A stretch of DNA of 11,484 nt from Caulobacter sp. CCH9-E1 (GTDB lineage: Bacteria > Pseudomonadota > Alphaproteobacteria > Caulobacterales > Caulobacteraceae). Location: assembly GCF_001556515.1 (NCBI RefSeq), contig NZ_LSJA01000150.1, positions 1-11,484 of the forward strand, written 5' to 3'. Under the pieces are notes generated by a model. The model made no database searches. It was not told the origin of the DNA and saw only the letters and a list, made by a program, of their open reading frames with translations. The position numbers and the translations under genes were made by a program. Shown here one piece after another: positions 1 through 6,385 of this stretch (positions within the stretch are counted from its first letter, which is position 1; each line of letters begins with the position of its first letter).

Positions 1-114
1 GCTCCCCCGCGATGCGGGGGAGCTGTCGCGGAGCGACTGAGGGGGCTAACGCGGCCAACGTTCAGCTCGCCCCCTCCGGCCCTCTGGGCCACCTCCCCCG
101 CATGGCGGGGGAGG
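1..114. repeat. Modular palindromic intergenic element made of triloop hairpins
   Basis: The sequence folds into a near-symmetrical string of perfect hairpins. In order: a 10-bp stem 1-10/14-23 with loop GAT; a 5-bp stem 25-29/33-37 with loop GGA; a long-range 8-bp arm 39-46 (GAGGGGGC) pairing with 69-76 (GCCCCCTC) around a 22-base loop; a 5-bp stem 78-82/86-90 with loop TCT; and a 10-bp stem 92-101/105-114 with loop ATG. Neighbouring modules are separated by single bases (24, 38, 77, 91). The outer hairpins share the CTCCCCCGC core. The element ends 10 bases from the stop codon of the minus-strand hydroxylase, so it may also stop transcription or protect the transcript end, although it has no U-tract. 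Similar GC-rich blocks are, from memory, common between genes in Caulobacteraceae. It may continue left of the window. Confidence 0.8.
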
Positions 115-124
115 ATCTGGCGCC

Positions 125-1375
125 CTACAGCGCCACGCCCCGCAGCAGCTTCGGCAGATCGCCCACCCCGCCGCCGGCCTCGTGCATGAAGAACCGCCGC
201 GCCGGGGCGATGCGGTTGACCACCGCCAGGCCGGCGCCGCGCGCCACGCGCAGTAGTGGGTTGTCGTTCGAGAAGATCCGCACGAAGGCGTCGAAGGCCA
301 GGGCGTTGGTGACGGTGTCGAACCGCCGCCAGCGGGCGTAGCGCTCCAGCACGGCCTCGGCGCCGATGTCCTCGCCGTTGCGCACCGCCTCGACCAGCAC
401 CTCGGCCAGGGCCGCGGCGTCCTTGAGACCCAGGTTCAGCCCCTGTCCCGCGATCGGGTGCACCCCGTGGGCGGCGTCGCCGATCAAGGCCAGGCGCGGC
501 GCGGTCATGCGCTCGGCCAGCAGCAGCGACAGCGGATAGACGAAGGTCGGCCCCACCACCTCGACGGTCCCCAAGAAATCGCCGAACCGGCGCATCAGGT
601 GGGCGTGAAACATCTCCGGCGAGGCGTGGCGCAGGGCCTCGCCCCGCGCGGTGCTCTCGGTCCAGACGAGGCTGGCCCGCTGCTCGGTCAGGGGCAGGAT
701 GGCGAACGGGCCGCTGGGCAGGAAGTATTCGTGGGCGACGCCTTCGTGCGGGCGCTCCAGCTTGACGGTGCAGACGACGCCGCTCTGGCTATAGCCCCAG
801 CCGATATGGCCGATGCCGGCCGCCTGGCGCAGGACAGAGCCGCGCCCCTCGGCGCTGACGGCCAGCGGAGCGGTCAGGGCCCGACCGTCGGACAGGATCA
901 GGCGCGCCGCGCCGTCGGTGACTTCGAGGTTCTGGGCGGACATCGGCGCGATGACCGGGATGTCCTTCTCGATCACGGCCTTGGACAGCGCCGCGCGGAT
1001 CTGGCGGTTCTCGACCAGGTAGCCCAGGGGCTCACCCTCGATGCGGCCGGAGATCTCGCCGGAATCAAAGCGCAGGAACGAGGCCGACGGCTTGCGCGCC
1101 GCCGCGCCGGGCGTGCGGCCGTCAGTGACCAGGATCTGCTCGATGCGCTGGGCGTGCGGCTCCAGGCTCTCGCCCGCGCCGATCGCCCGCCACTGGCGGA
1201 ACGAGGAATAGGCGATGGCCGAGCTGCGCCCGTCAAAGCTTGGCGCCAGCTGGGCGTCGAACGGCTGGGGATCGACCAGCAGGGGCTTGAGGCCGCCGGA
1301 CTTCAGGGCCAGGGCCAGGGTGGCGCCGGCCATGCCGGCGCCCGCGATGATCACATCGGCATCGTAAGCGCGCAT
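125..1375 (-). CDS. UbiH/UbiF/COQ6-family FAD-dependent monooxygenase (ubiquinone ring hydroxylase)
   Basis: This 416-residue protein has the layout of class A flavin hydroxylases that put hydroxyl groups on the ubiquinone precursor ring. The Rossmann FAD/ADP-binding motif GAGMAG lies at residues 12-17. The second FAD/NAD(P)H region around residues 173-180 reads SAEGRGS, where the family usually has a DG pair, so Glu176 replaces the usual Asp. The FAD-ribityl motif GDAAHGVHPIAGQG starts at Gly299-Asp300. Length is normal for the family. The ATG at 1375 is the only sensible start because the FAD motif begins ten residues later, but there is no good Shine-Dalgarno sequence. Instead a 7-bp hairpin lies directly upstream. 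The gene follows marC after 47 bases on the same strand and may be cotranscribed. Which ring position it hydroxylates cannot be read from sequence, so I give no symbol. It probably acts at the inner face of the cytoplasmic membrane in a Ubi complex. Confidence 0.9.
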   Translation of the reverse strand: MRAYDADVIIAGAGMAGATLALALKSGGLKPLLVDPQPFDAQLAPSFDGRSSAIAYSSFRQWRAIGAGESLEPHAQRIEQILVTDGRTPGAAARKPSASFLRFDSGEISGRIEGEPLGYLVENRQIRAALSKAVIEKDIPVIAPMSAQNLEVTDGAARLILSDGRALTAPLAVSAEGRGSVLRQAAGIGHIGWGYSQSGVVCTVKLERPHEGVAHEYFLPSGPFAILPLTEQRASLVWTESTARGEALRHASPEMFHAHLMRRFGDFLGTVEVVGPTFVYPLSLLLAERMTAPRLALIGDAAHGVHPIAGQGLNLGLKDAAALAEVLVEAVRNGEDIGAEAVLERYARWRRFDTVTNALAFDAFVRIFSNDNPLLRVARGAGLAVVNRIAPARRFFMHEAGGGVGDLPKLLRGVAL

Positions 1376-1397
1376 GACGGGGGATATGGGCCCCGTC
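1376..1397 (-). promoter_or_regulatory. Perfect 7-bp hairpin abutting the hydroxylase start codon
   Basis: GACGGGG at 1376-1382 and CCCCGTC at 1391-1397 are perfect inverted repeats around an 8-base loop. In the minus-strand transcript the 3' arm ends on the base before the ATG at 1375, where a ribosome-binding site would be expected and none is seen. The hairpin could restrict translation initiation or help terminate the marC transcript. Its function is inferred; the pairing is directly visible. Confidence 0.45.
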
Positions 1398-1422
1398 TCC
1401 CAGGCCTGTCCAGTGCAGGCGC

Positions 1423-2121
1423 CTACTTATGGTTCGCGGCGTAGGGCGCCTTGGCGTCGGCGCGGACCAGGCCGCGCGTCGCGTCGCCGACGCCGACGAT
1501 CACGAACTGCACCGCCAGGGCGCAGAGGATCAGGCCCAGCACCCGCACCACGATGCTCATGCCGATCCGGCCTAGGACCCGGCTGATCAGCGGCGCGGCC
1601 CAGAAGGCGGCCACGACGACCAGCGAGACGGCGGCGATCACCGCCACCCCGATGCCGGCCCCGGCCAAGCCCAGCGGCTTGGCCTCGGCGGCGTAGATGA
1701 TCACGGTCGAGATCGCGCCCGGGCCGATCAGCAGCGGCATGGCGAACGGCACGATCAGGCGCTCGAAGCGCTTCTTGGCGTAGGCGCGGGGCGACTGGTC
1801 CTCCAGCCCCTCGGCCGCGTCGGCGAACATGGTGGTGAAGTCGTCGCGCACCATGTCCAGGCCGAGAATGAACAGGATGATGCCGCCGGCGATCCGGAAG
1901 GCTGGCATCGAAATGCCGAAGAAGGCCAAGAGCCCGACGCCCGTGAAATAGAAGAAGATCAGGAACGCGGTCATGAACAGGCCGATATAGACGGCCACCA
2001 TCCGCCGCCCCGCCGCCGCCGCGCCCAGGGTGGCGGCGGCGAACAGCGGCACGTTGCCGATCGGATCGATCAGGGCGAACAGCGCGACGAAGAAGTTGAC
2101 GGCGAGTTTGGCCTCGGTCAT
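1423..2121 (-). CDS. MarC-family integral membrane protein
   Basis: This 232-residue hydrophobic protein matches the MarC (UPF0056) family, whose members are inner-membrane proteins of uncertain function; early claims that MarC acts in multiple antibiotic resistance were not upheld. The hallmark N-terminal motif IDPIGNVPLF falls in the first membrane segment (Asp19-Pro20, Asn23). The second half carries the related LLIGPGAIST motif near residues 130-141, as expected for the internal repeat of this family. About six membrane segments are visible, near residues 8-30, 43-65, 70-92, 122-145, 150-175 and 185-210, with a charged loop near 93-118. Length is typical. The ATG has a good ribosome-binding site (AGGTAGGGA, about 6 bases upstream). 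The gene is divergent from pyrF across 86 bases and is followed by the hydroxylase. I leave the symbol empty because several paralogues (marC, ychE, yhgN types) fit. Confidence 0.9.
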   Translation of the reverse strand: MTEAKLAVNFFVALFALIDPIGNVPLFAAATLGAAAAGRRMVAVYIGLFMTAFLIFFYFTGVGLLAFFGISMPAFRIAGGIILFILGLDMVRDDFTTMFADAAEGLEDQSPRAYAKKRFERLIVPFAMPLLIGPGAISTVIIYAAEAKPLGLAGAGIGVAVIAAVSLVVVAAFWAAPLISRVLGRIGMSIVVRVLGLILCALAVQFVIVGVGDATRGLVRADAKAPYAANHK

Positions 2122-2164
2122 TCGACGTCCCTACCTTTCAGATCGCGCCCAAGCTTGGCTCTGT

Positions 2165-2191
2165 CCTAGAGCGGACGGTGACGCGCGCCAA
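2165..2191 (-). promoter_or_regulatory. Candidate sigma-70 promoter for the marC-family gene
   Basis: On the minus strand TTGGCGC (2185-2191) matches 6 of 7 positions of the Caulobacter -35 consensus TTGACGS. After a 12-base spacer, GCTCTAGG (2165-2172) partly matches the -10 consensus GCTANAWC (GCT and the inner A agree). Spacing is within the 10-14 bases expected, and a transcript would start about 35-40 bases before the ATG at 2121. The -10 overlaps a short inverted repeat (GCTCT 2158-2162 with AGAGC 2168-2172). The -10 match is only moderate. Confidence 0.35.
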
Positions 2192-2207
2192 CCCCGGGGA
2201 CTAGAAT

Positions 2208-2909
2208 ATGACCGCCGACCCGCGCCTGATCGTGCCGCTCGACCTGCCCACCGTCGACGAAGCCCGCGACATGGTCGAGCGCCTGGGCGACGCGGTCGGC
2301 TTCTACAAGATCGGCCTGGAGCTGCTGGCCAGCGACGGCATGGCCCTGGCCCGCGAGCTGAAGGCCAGCGGCAAGTCGATCTTCCTTGACTGGAAACTCC
2401 ACGACATCGGCGCCACGGTCGAGCGCTCGGCCCGCGTGCTCGCGCAGAGCGGCTGCGACCTCCTGACCGTCCACGCCGAGCCCCAGGTGATGAAGGCGGC
2501 GGTCCAGGCGCGCGGCGACTCCTCGCTGAAGATCCTGGCCGTCACCGTGCTGACCAGCCTGACCGACGCCGACCTGATCGAGATGGGCTACGCCTTCAGC
2601 GCCCGGGACCTCGTGGAGCGCCGCGTGCGCCAGGCGCTTGAGTGCGGCGTCGACGGCATCGTCTCCTCGCCGCACGAGGCCGGTCTCGCCCGCGAGATCG
2701 CCAAGACGGCGGGGAAGCCCGACTTCCTGATCGTGACGCCTGGCGTGCGCCCCTTCTGGTCGGCCAAGAACGACCAGGCCCGCGCCGCCACCCCCGAAGC
2801 CGCCATCCGCGCCGGCGCCAGCCACCTGGTCTGTGGCCGCCCGATCACGGCGGCGAACGATCCGCGCGAAGCGGCGCTGAAGGTGATCGAAGAGATCGCG
2901 GGGATCTGA
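2208..2909 (+). CDS. pyrF: Orotidine 5'-phosphate decarboxylase
   Basis: The enzyme decarboxylates orotidine monophosphate to UMP, the last step of de novo pyrimidine synthesis, in the cytoplasm. The 233-residue TIM barrel has the family length. The active-site signature is intact: Asp61-x-Lys63-x-x-Asp66 in LDWKLHDIGAT, which fits the family pattern although the usual Pro after DI is Gly. Substrate-binding residues Asp12 (VPLDLP) and Lys34 (FYKIG) are visible, as are the phosphate-binding stretch VTPGVRP and the C-terminal LVCGRPI. The ATG is preceded by GGGGA with a 7-base gap. The gene is divergent from the marC-family gene and convergent with the P-type ATPase, with only 24 bases between the two stop codons, so it is probably monocistronic. 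Family assignment is close to certain. Confidence 0.97.
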   Translation: MTADPRLIVPLDLPTVDEARDMVERLGDAVGFYKIGLELLASDGMALARELKASGKSIFLDWKLHDIGATVERSARVLAQSGCDLLTVHAEPQVMKAAVQARGDSSLKILAVTVLTSLTDADLIEMGYAFSARDLVERRVRQALECGVDGIVSSPHEAGLAREIAKTAGKPDFLIVTPGVRPFWSAKNDQARAATPEAAIRAGASHLVCGRPITAANDPREAALKVIEEIAGI

Positions 2910-2917
2910 GTCGGGGG

Positions 2918-2940
2918 GCTCTATTTCATGGACTTAGAGC
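2918..2940. terminator. Weak candidate bidirectional terminator between convergent genes
   Basis: GCTCTA (2918-2923) pairs with TAGAGC (2935-2940) around an 11-base loop and is followed by GCGTTT on the plus strand. It lies in the gap between the pyrF and ATPase stop codons and includes the ATPase TAA (2934-2936). The stem is only 6 bp and the T-run short, so this is tentative. A second GC hairpin, GCGCGC-TTTA-GCGCGC at 2977-2992, lies just inside the ATPase reading frame and could contribute on the pyrF side. Confidence 0.25.
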
Positions 2941-5474
2941 GCGTTTGGGCGGTTTGACCGCGCACGCCTCAACCTAGCGCGCTTTAGCGCGCGAACAGGG
3001 CCGAACCAGCCGCCGCCGACCAGCGCCAGCCCCAGGGCCGCGAACAGCAGGCCTGGCGACGGCGGCGCGACCTTGAAAATGGCGGCCAGGGTCGGGACGG
3101 CGAAGATCAGGACCAGGGCGCCGGACGCCGCCGCGGTGATCGTCCAGTAGATCCTGCGATGAGGCGAAAACAGCCGGCCGCCCGAAGACGAGGCGTCGGC
3201 CAGGGCCAGGGCCAGATTGCCCGCCACCAAGGTCAGGAAGGCCGCGCCGCGCGCCTGGCTCTCCGGCGCATGGCCCAGCGCCCAGACATAGGTCCCCAGC
3301 ACGGCGGCCAGGACGCCGGCCCCCTGCATCAGGGCCAAGCCTACCTGGCTGGGCCCGAACAGCGGCTCGTCCCGTCGCCGCGGCGGATGCCGCATGGCGT
3401 GCGCGCTGGCGGGCTCGGCCTCGAACACCATGGCGCAGACGGGATCGATCAACAGCTCCAGAAACACCACGTGCATCGGATAGAGCAGCGGCGGCAGGCC
3501 CAGCACGATCGGAATGAGGGCCACGCCAGCGATCGGGACGTGGATGGCCGTGACATAGACAAGCGCCTTGCGCAGGTTCGCGAAGATCCGTCGTCCCAGC
3601 CGCACCCCGCCCACGATCGAGGCGAAACTGTCATCCATAATGACGAGGTCGGCGGCCTCGCGCGCGACGTCGGTTCCCTTCTGGCCCATGGCGATGCCGA
3701 TATGGGCCGCCTCCAAGGCCGGCGCGTCATTGACGCCGTCGCCGGTCATGGCCACGACCTGCCCGGCGGCCTTCAGGGCCTGGACGATCCGCAGCTTCTG
3801 GTCCGGCGTGATGCGGGCGAAGAGGCGCGTGTGGCGCAGCCGCGCGGCCAAGGCCGCGTCGTCGAGCGCGGCGATCTCGGGGCCGATCAGCACCCCGCCC
3901 GAAGCGTCCAGCCCGGCCGCCTCGGCGACCGCCAGGGCGGTGGCCGGATGATCGCCCGTGATCATGACCACGGATATCCCCGCCGCTTGAGCCTCTTTCA
4001 AGGCCGCCGGAACGTCCTCGCGCACGGGGTCCAGGAAGCCGATCAGCCCTTCGAAGGTGAAGCGCATGTCCTCTGGAAAGTCGGACAGCGGCCCGGCCGT
4101 CATGCAGGACGCCACGGCGAGGACTCGCAGGCCTTGCCGGGCGAACCGCTCCACGACGGGGACCAGGCCGCCGATCTCGGCCTCCGTCAATCGGCATAGC
4201 CGGAAGATCGCCTCGGGGGCGCCCTTGGCGGCGATGCGCCACTGGTCCTCGGGCTGGCGCCAGGCCTGGACCATGGCCATGCGCTCGGGACGCAGAGGCC
4301 AGGTCCGTTCGGGCCCCTCTGGCGTCTCGGGCTCGGGGCCGTCCAGCAACGCCCGCACGGCCTTGTCCATCGGATCGACGGGACGAACGGCGCAGGCCAG
4401 TCCGGCCACGCGCAGGCAGTGGCGGGACGAATCGGGCGGAGGGGTGTCGGCGCTGACCGCCCAGTCCTCGCCCGGCGTCCAAACCCGCGCCACGCGCATC
4501 CGGTTCTCGGTCAGGGTGCCGGTCTTGTCGACGCAGAGAAACGACGCGCCGCCCAGCGCCTCGATCACCGCGCTGCGTCGCACCAGCACCTTCCGCCGCG
4601 CCAGGCGTCCGGCGCCGAGCGCCAGGAAGACGGCCAGCACCATCGGGAATTCCTCGGGGATCAGCGCGATCGCGACGGTGACGCCCGCCAGGACGCCGCC
4701 GATCCAGTCTCCGCGCAGCAGGCCATAGGCGACGGCCACGACCGCGCAGAAGGCGATGGCCAGGGCGCCCAGCAGCGTCACCAGTCGCCCGGCGGTCTTT
4801 TGCAGCGGCGTCGGCTGATGAACGATCGCGGCCAACGAGACCCCGATGCGGCCCAGCGCCGTCCTCGCGCCAGTTCTTTCGACCTGGGCCACGGCCTGGC
4901 CGCGCACGACCAGGGCGCCCGAGAAAAGATAGGGCCCGGCCTCGGCGCCAGGCTGGACGTCGGCGTCGATCGCCTCCCCATCGATCAACGGGCGCTTGGA
5001 GACCGGCGCGGACTCGCCGGTCAGGGCCGACTCATCGACGCTCAGCACATCGCCGCCGACCAGCACGCCGTCGGCCGGCAGCCGCTCGCCCTCGCCGATC
5101 AGGATGATGTCGCCCGGAACCAGGTCCCGCGCCGCCAGCCGCGCCTCGACCCCGTCGCGCACCACCCGCGCATAGGGCTGGGACAGATCGCGCAGGGCCG
5201 ACAGCGCCCGCTCGCTGCGCGCTTCTTGCAGCACCACCAGTCCGATGGTCGCCACGGCGCCCGCCATCAGGAACAGGCCCTCGCCCAGGTCGCCCAGCAC
5301 CAGATAGAGGCCGGCGGCCCCGATCAGCAGCAGGAACATCGGCTCGCGAAGCGTGTCGAGCAGGATCCCGGCCAGGCCTCGCCCGGCGGCGCGCGGCAGG
5401 GCGTTGGGGCCAAACTCGGCGAGACGTCGGTCCGCCTCGGCCTGAGTCAATCCGATGAAGCCATCGCGCGACAT
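2934..5474 (-). CDS. P-type cation-transporting ATPase, calcium/PMR-like P2 layout, substrate unassigned
   Basis: This 846-residue ion pump has all cytoplasmic signatures of P-type ATPases: an N-terminal cation-ATPase domain (residues 5-50), the actuator TGES loop at 152-155, the phosphorylation motif DKTGTLTEN with Asp316, the nucleotide-binding KGAPE at Lys417, TGDHPAT, and the hinge motif GDGVNDAP at 578-585. The ion-site helix M4 reads IPEEFP (272-277) where calcium pumps have IPEGLP; there is no CPC motif and no N-terminal heavy-metal domain, which argues against copper, zinc or cadmium transport. M6 contains ELLIDPVCAMVFEAEP. Hydrophobic segments near 55-75, 80-100, 235-300 and the C-terminal third are consistent with 8-10 membrane helices. 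The end is a short basic tail. Calcium, manganese or another divalent ion is plausible but not shown. The gene lies 126 bases downstream of the SDHAF4-like gene on the same strand and probably has its own promoter. Confidence 0.92.
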   Translation of the reverse strand: MSRDGFIGLTQAEADRRLAEFGPNALPRAAGRGLAGILLDTLREPMFLLLIGAAGLYLVLGDLGEGLFLMAGAVATIGLVVLQEARSERALSALRDLSQPYARVVRDGVEARLAARDLVPGDIILIGEGERLPADGVLVGGDVLSVDESALTGESAPVSKRPLIDGEAIDADVQPGAEAGPYLFSGALVVRGQAVAQVERTGARTALGRIGVSLAAIVHQPTPLQKTAGRLVTLLGALAIAFCAVVAVAYGLLRGDWIGGVLAGVTVAIALIPEEFPMVLAVFLALGAGRLARRKVLVRRSAVIEALGGASFLCVDKTGTLTENRMRVARVWTPGEDWAVSADTPPPDSSRHCLRVAGLACAVRPVDPMDKAVRALLDGPEPETPEGPERTWPLRPERMAMVQAWRQPEDQWRIAAKGAPEAIFRLCRLTEAEIGGLVPVVERFARQGLRVLAVASCMTAGPLSDFPEDMRFTFEGLIGFLDPVREDVPAALKEAQAAGISVVMITGDHPATALAVAEAAGLDASGGVLIGPEIAALDDAALAARLRHTRLFARITPDQKLRIVQALKAAGQVVAMTGDGVNDAPALEAAHIGIAMGQKGTDVAREAADLVIMDDSFASIVGGVRLGRRIFANLRKALVYVTAIHVPIAGVALIPIVLGLPPLLYPMHVVFLELLIDPVCAMVFEAEPASAHAMRHPPRRRDEPLFGPSQVGLALMQGAGVLAAVLGTYVWALGHAPESQARGAAFLTLVAGNLALALADASSSGGRLFSPHRRIYWTITAAASGALVLIFAVPTLAAIFKVAPPSPGLLFAALGLALVGGGWFGPVRALKRARLRRARSNRPNAL

Positions 5475-5600
5475 GACGCTGTCCGATCCGCCAACTCTAG
5501 ATTTCAGGACAAGACAAGATCAATCGCCGCGTCCGAGCTGGACTTTCGCCTAGCCGCGTCGAGCGCGTCTAGCGTCTTCCCGTGAGAGCCGGCCGAACGC
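5475..5600. other. Intergenic region between the SDHAF4-like gene and the P-type ATPase
   Basis: This 126-base region precedes the ATPase on the minus strand and should hold its promoter, but no good consensus match was found. Three CTAG tetranucleotides occur here (5497-5500, 5550-5553, 5569-5572) and a fourth just after (5601-5604), although CTAG is scarce in the surrounding coding sequence. Positions 5551-5577 contain three imperfect copies of an AGCGCGTC-like word. Nothing that could be a gene was seen. Confidence 0.4.
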
Positions 5601-5822
5601 CTAGAAGTCGACCGCCACGCCCTTTTTCTCCCAGTCGCCGAAGCGAGTTGGTTCCGGACCGTCGCGGCCGCCCTGTTCGGGAGGGAGCGACAACGCTTCC
5701 TCGGCCGCGCGGCGGGCGGCGGCTTCCTCGAGGGCGCGGCGGGCGGCGGGGCTCAAAGCCTTGCCGGGCGCGGCTCCGGGAACCTCAGGAGCATCGGAAG
5801 GGGCGGCGGGAAGATCAGACAT
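5601..5822 (-). CDS. SDHAF4-like succinate dehydrogenase assembly factor (DUF1674)
   Basis: This small protein of 73 residues ends in the conserved block GGRDGPEPTRFGDWEKKGVAVDF (residues 51-73, counted approximately), whose GPEPTR-x-GDWE core and terminal DF identify the DUF1674/SDHAF4 family. In mitochondria SDHAF4 binds the flavinylated SdhA subunit before it joins SdhB; a similar soluble chaperone role in this bacterium is inferred. The first 50 residues are Ala/Pro/Glu-rich and low in complexity, with no signal peptide or membrane segment, which is normal for the family. No clear Shine-Dalgarno precedes the ATG, but a good sigma-70 promoter lies about 25-50 bases upstream, so the message would have a very short leader. 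It is divergent from a haem-copper-oxidase-like membrane gene. Confidence 0.9.
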   Translation of the reverse strand: MSDLPAAPSDAPEVPGAAPGKALSPAARRALEEAAARRAAEEALSLPPEQGGRDGPEPTRFGDWEKKGVAVDF

Positions 5823-5845
5823 GACAAAGGTTTAACATCATGACG

Positions 5846-5874
5846 GTTGAAGCCGCCAGTCACATGCTGTTCAA
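5846..5874 (-). promoter_or_regulatory. Sigma-70 promoter for the SDHAF4-like gene, within an inverted repeat
   Basis: On the minus strand TTGAACA (5868-5874) is a -35 candidate, followed after 14 bases by GCTTCAAC (5846-5853). The latter matches the Caulobacter housekeeping -10 consensus GCTANAWC at every position but one. Transcription would start near 5839, about 15-17 bases before the ATG at 5822. The two boxes contain the arms of a perfect inverted repeat, GGTTGAA (5845-5851) and TTCAACC (5870-5876), so a dimeric regulator could also bind here. It overlaps what would be the first codons of a longer version of the divergent gene, which argues for the shorter start of that gene. Confidence 0.5.
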
Positions 5875-5920
5875 CCCCGCCTCCAAGATAACCGCGTTCG
5901 AATACCGAGGTAATTTAGAG

Positions 5921-6328
5921 ATGAGCCGCAGCCGCTGGCCCCACGCCTTCTTCGCGTCGGCCGCCTTCTACGCCATGGTCGGAGTCTGCTGGGGCCTGGC
6001 GATGGGGATGACCAAGAACCACGCCACCTATTCGGCCCACGCCCACCTCAATCTGCTGGGCTGGCTCAGCCTGGCGATGATGGGAACCTTCTACGCCACG
6101 CTCGGCCAGGGCGTGTCGAACAAGGTCAAGGCGGCGAACTTCGCCATCTCGAATCTGGGCGTGCTGCTGATGATCCCGGGGCTGTTCATGTATCTGGGCC
6201 AGGCCGGGCCTTCGGCGGTGTTCGAGCCGATGATCGCGGCGGGCTCGTTGCTGGTCGTCCTCGGCTTCTTCGTGTTCGGCGTCACGGCGATCCGGGGCCT
6301 GTTCCACGCCCTGGCGAAGACCGCCTAG
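5921..6328 (+). CDS. Small four-helix membrane protein related to haem-copper oxidase subunit I
   Basis: With the start at 5921 the product has 135 residues and four membrane helices, near 9-31, 40-62, 71-92 and 98-125. The motif HAHLNLLGW (His40, His42) opening helix 2 is characteristic of a family of short proteins annotated as cytochrome-c oxidase or COX1-like; it resembles one helix pair of cbb3/NO-reductase-type subunit I. The protein is far too short to be a working oxidase, so a role in haem or copper handling, assembly or sensing is only a guess. The reading frame is open from an ATG at 5840. I prefer 5921 because the extra 27 codons include rare ones (ATA, CGA, TTA, AAT), carry no family features, and overlap the divergent promoter. 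GAGG at 5907-5910 gives a 10-base spacing to this ATG. rsmB follows after 57 bases. Confidence 0.75.
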   Translation: MSRSRWPHAFFASAAFYAMVGVCWGLAMGMTKNHATYSAHAHLNLLGWLSLAMMGTFYATLGQGVSNKVKAANFAISNLGVLLMIPGLFMYLGQAGPSAVFEPMIAAGSLLVVLGFFVFGVTAIRGLFHALAKTA

Positions 6329-6385
6329 GGCCCAGCCGCGTCGAATCCGCTTGCGCTCGGGCGCGCCTCTTGGCACGGCGGGGCG

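Noticed and set aside
458..1444. 328-codon plus-strand frame opposite the UbiH-family gene
   Set aside because: Composition is Gln/Gly/Arg/Ala-rich without recognisable motifs; the opposite strand has intact FAD-binding motifs.
5509..5524. FNR/FixK-like site (TTGATCTTGTCTTG on the minus strand) upstream of the ATPase
   Set aside because: Only the first half-site fits TTGAT-N4-ATCAA; the second half is TCTTG.
4419..5585. 388-codon plus-strand frame opposite the P-type ATPase
   Set aside because: Low-complexity Arg/Gln/Ala sequence; the real gene on the minus strand has all P-type signatures.
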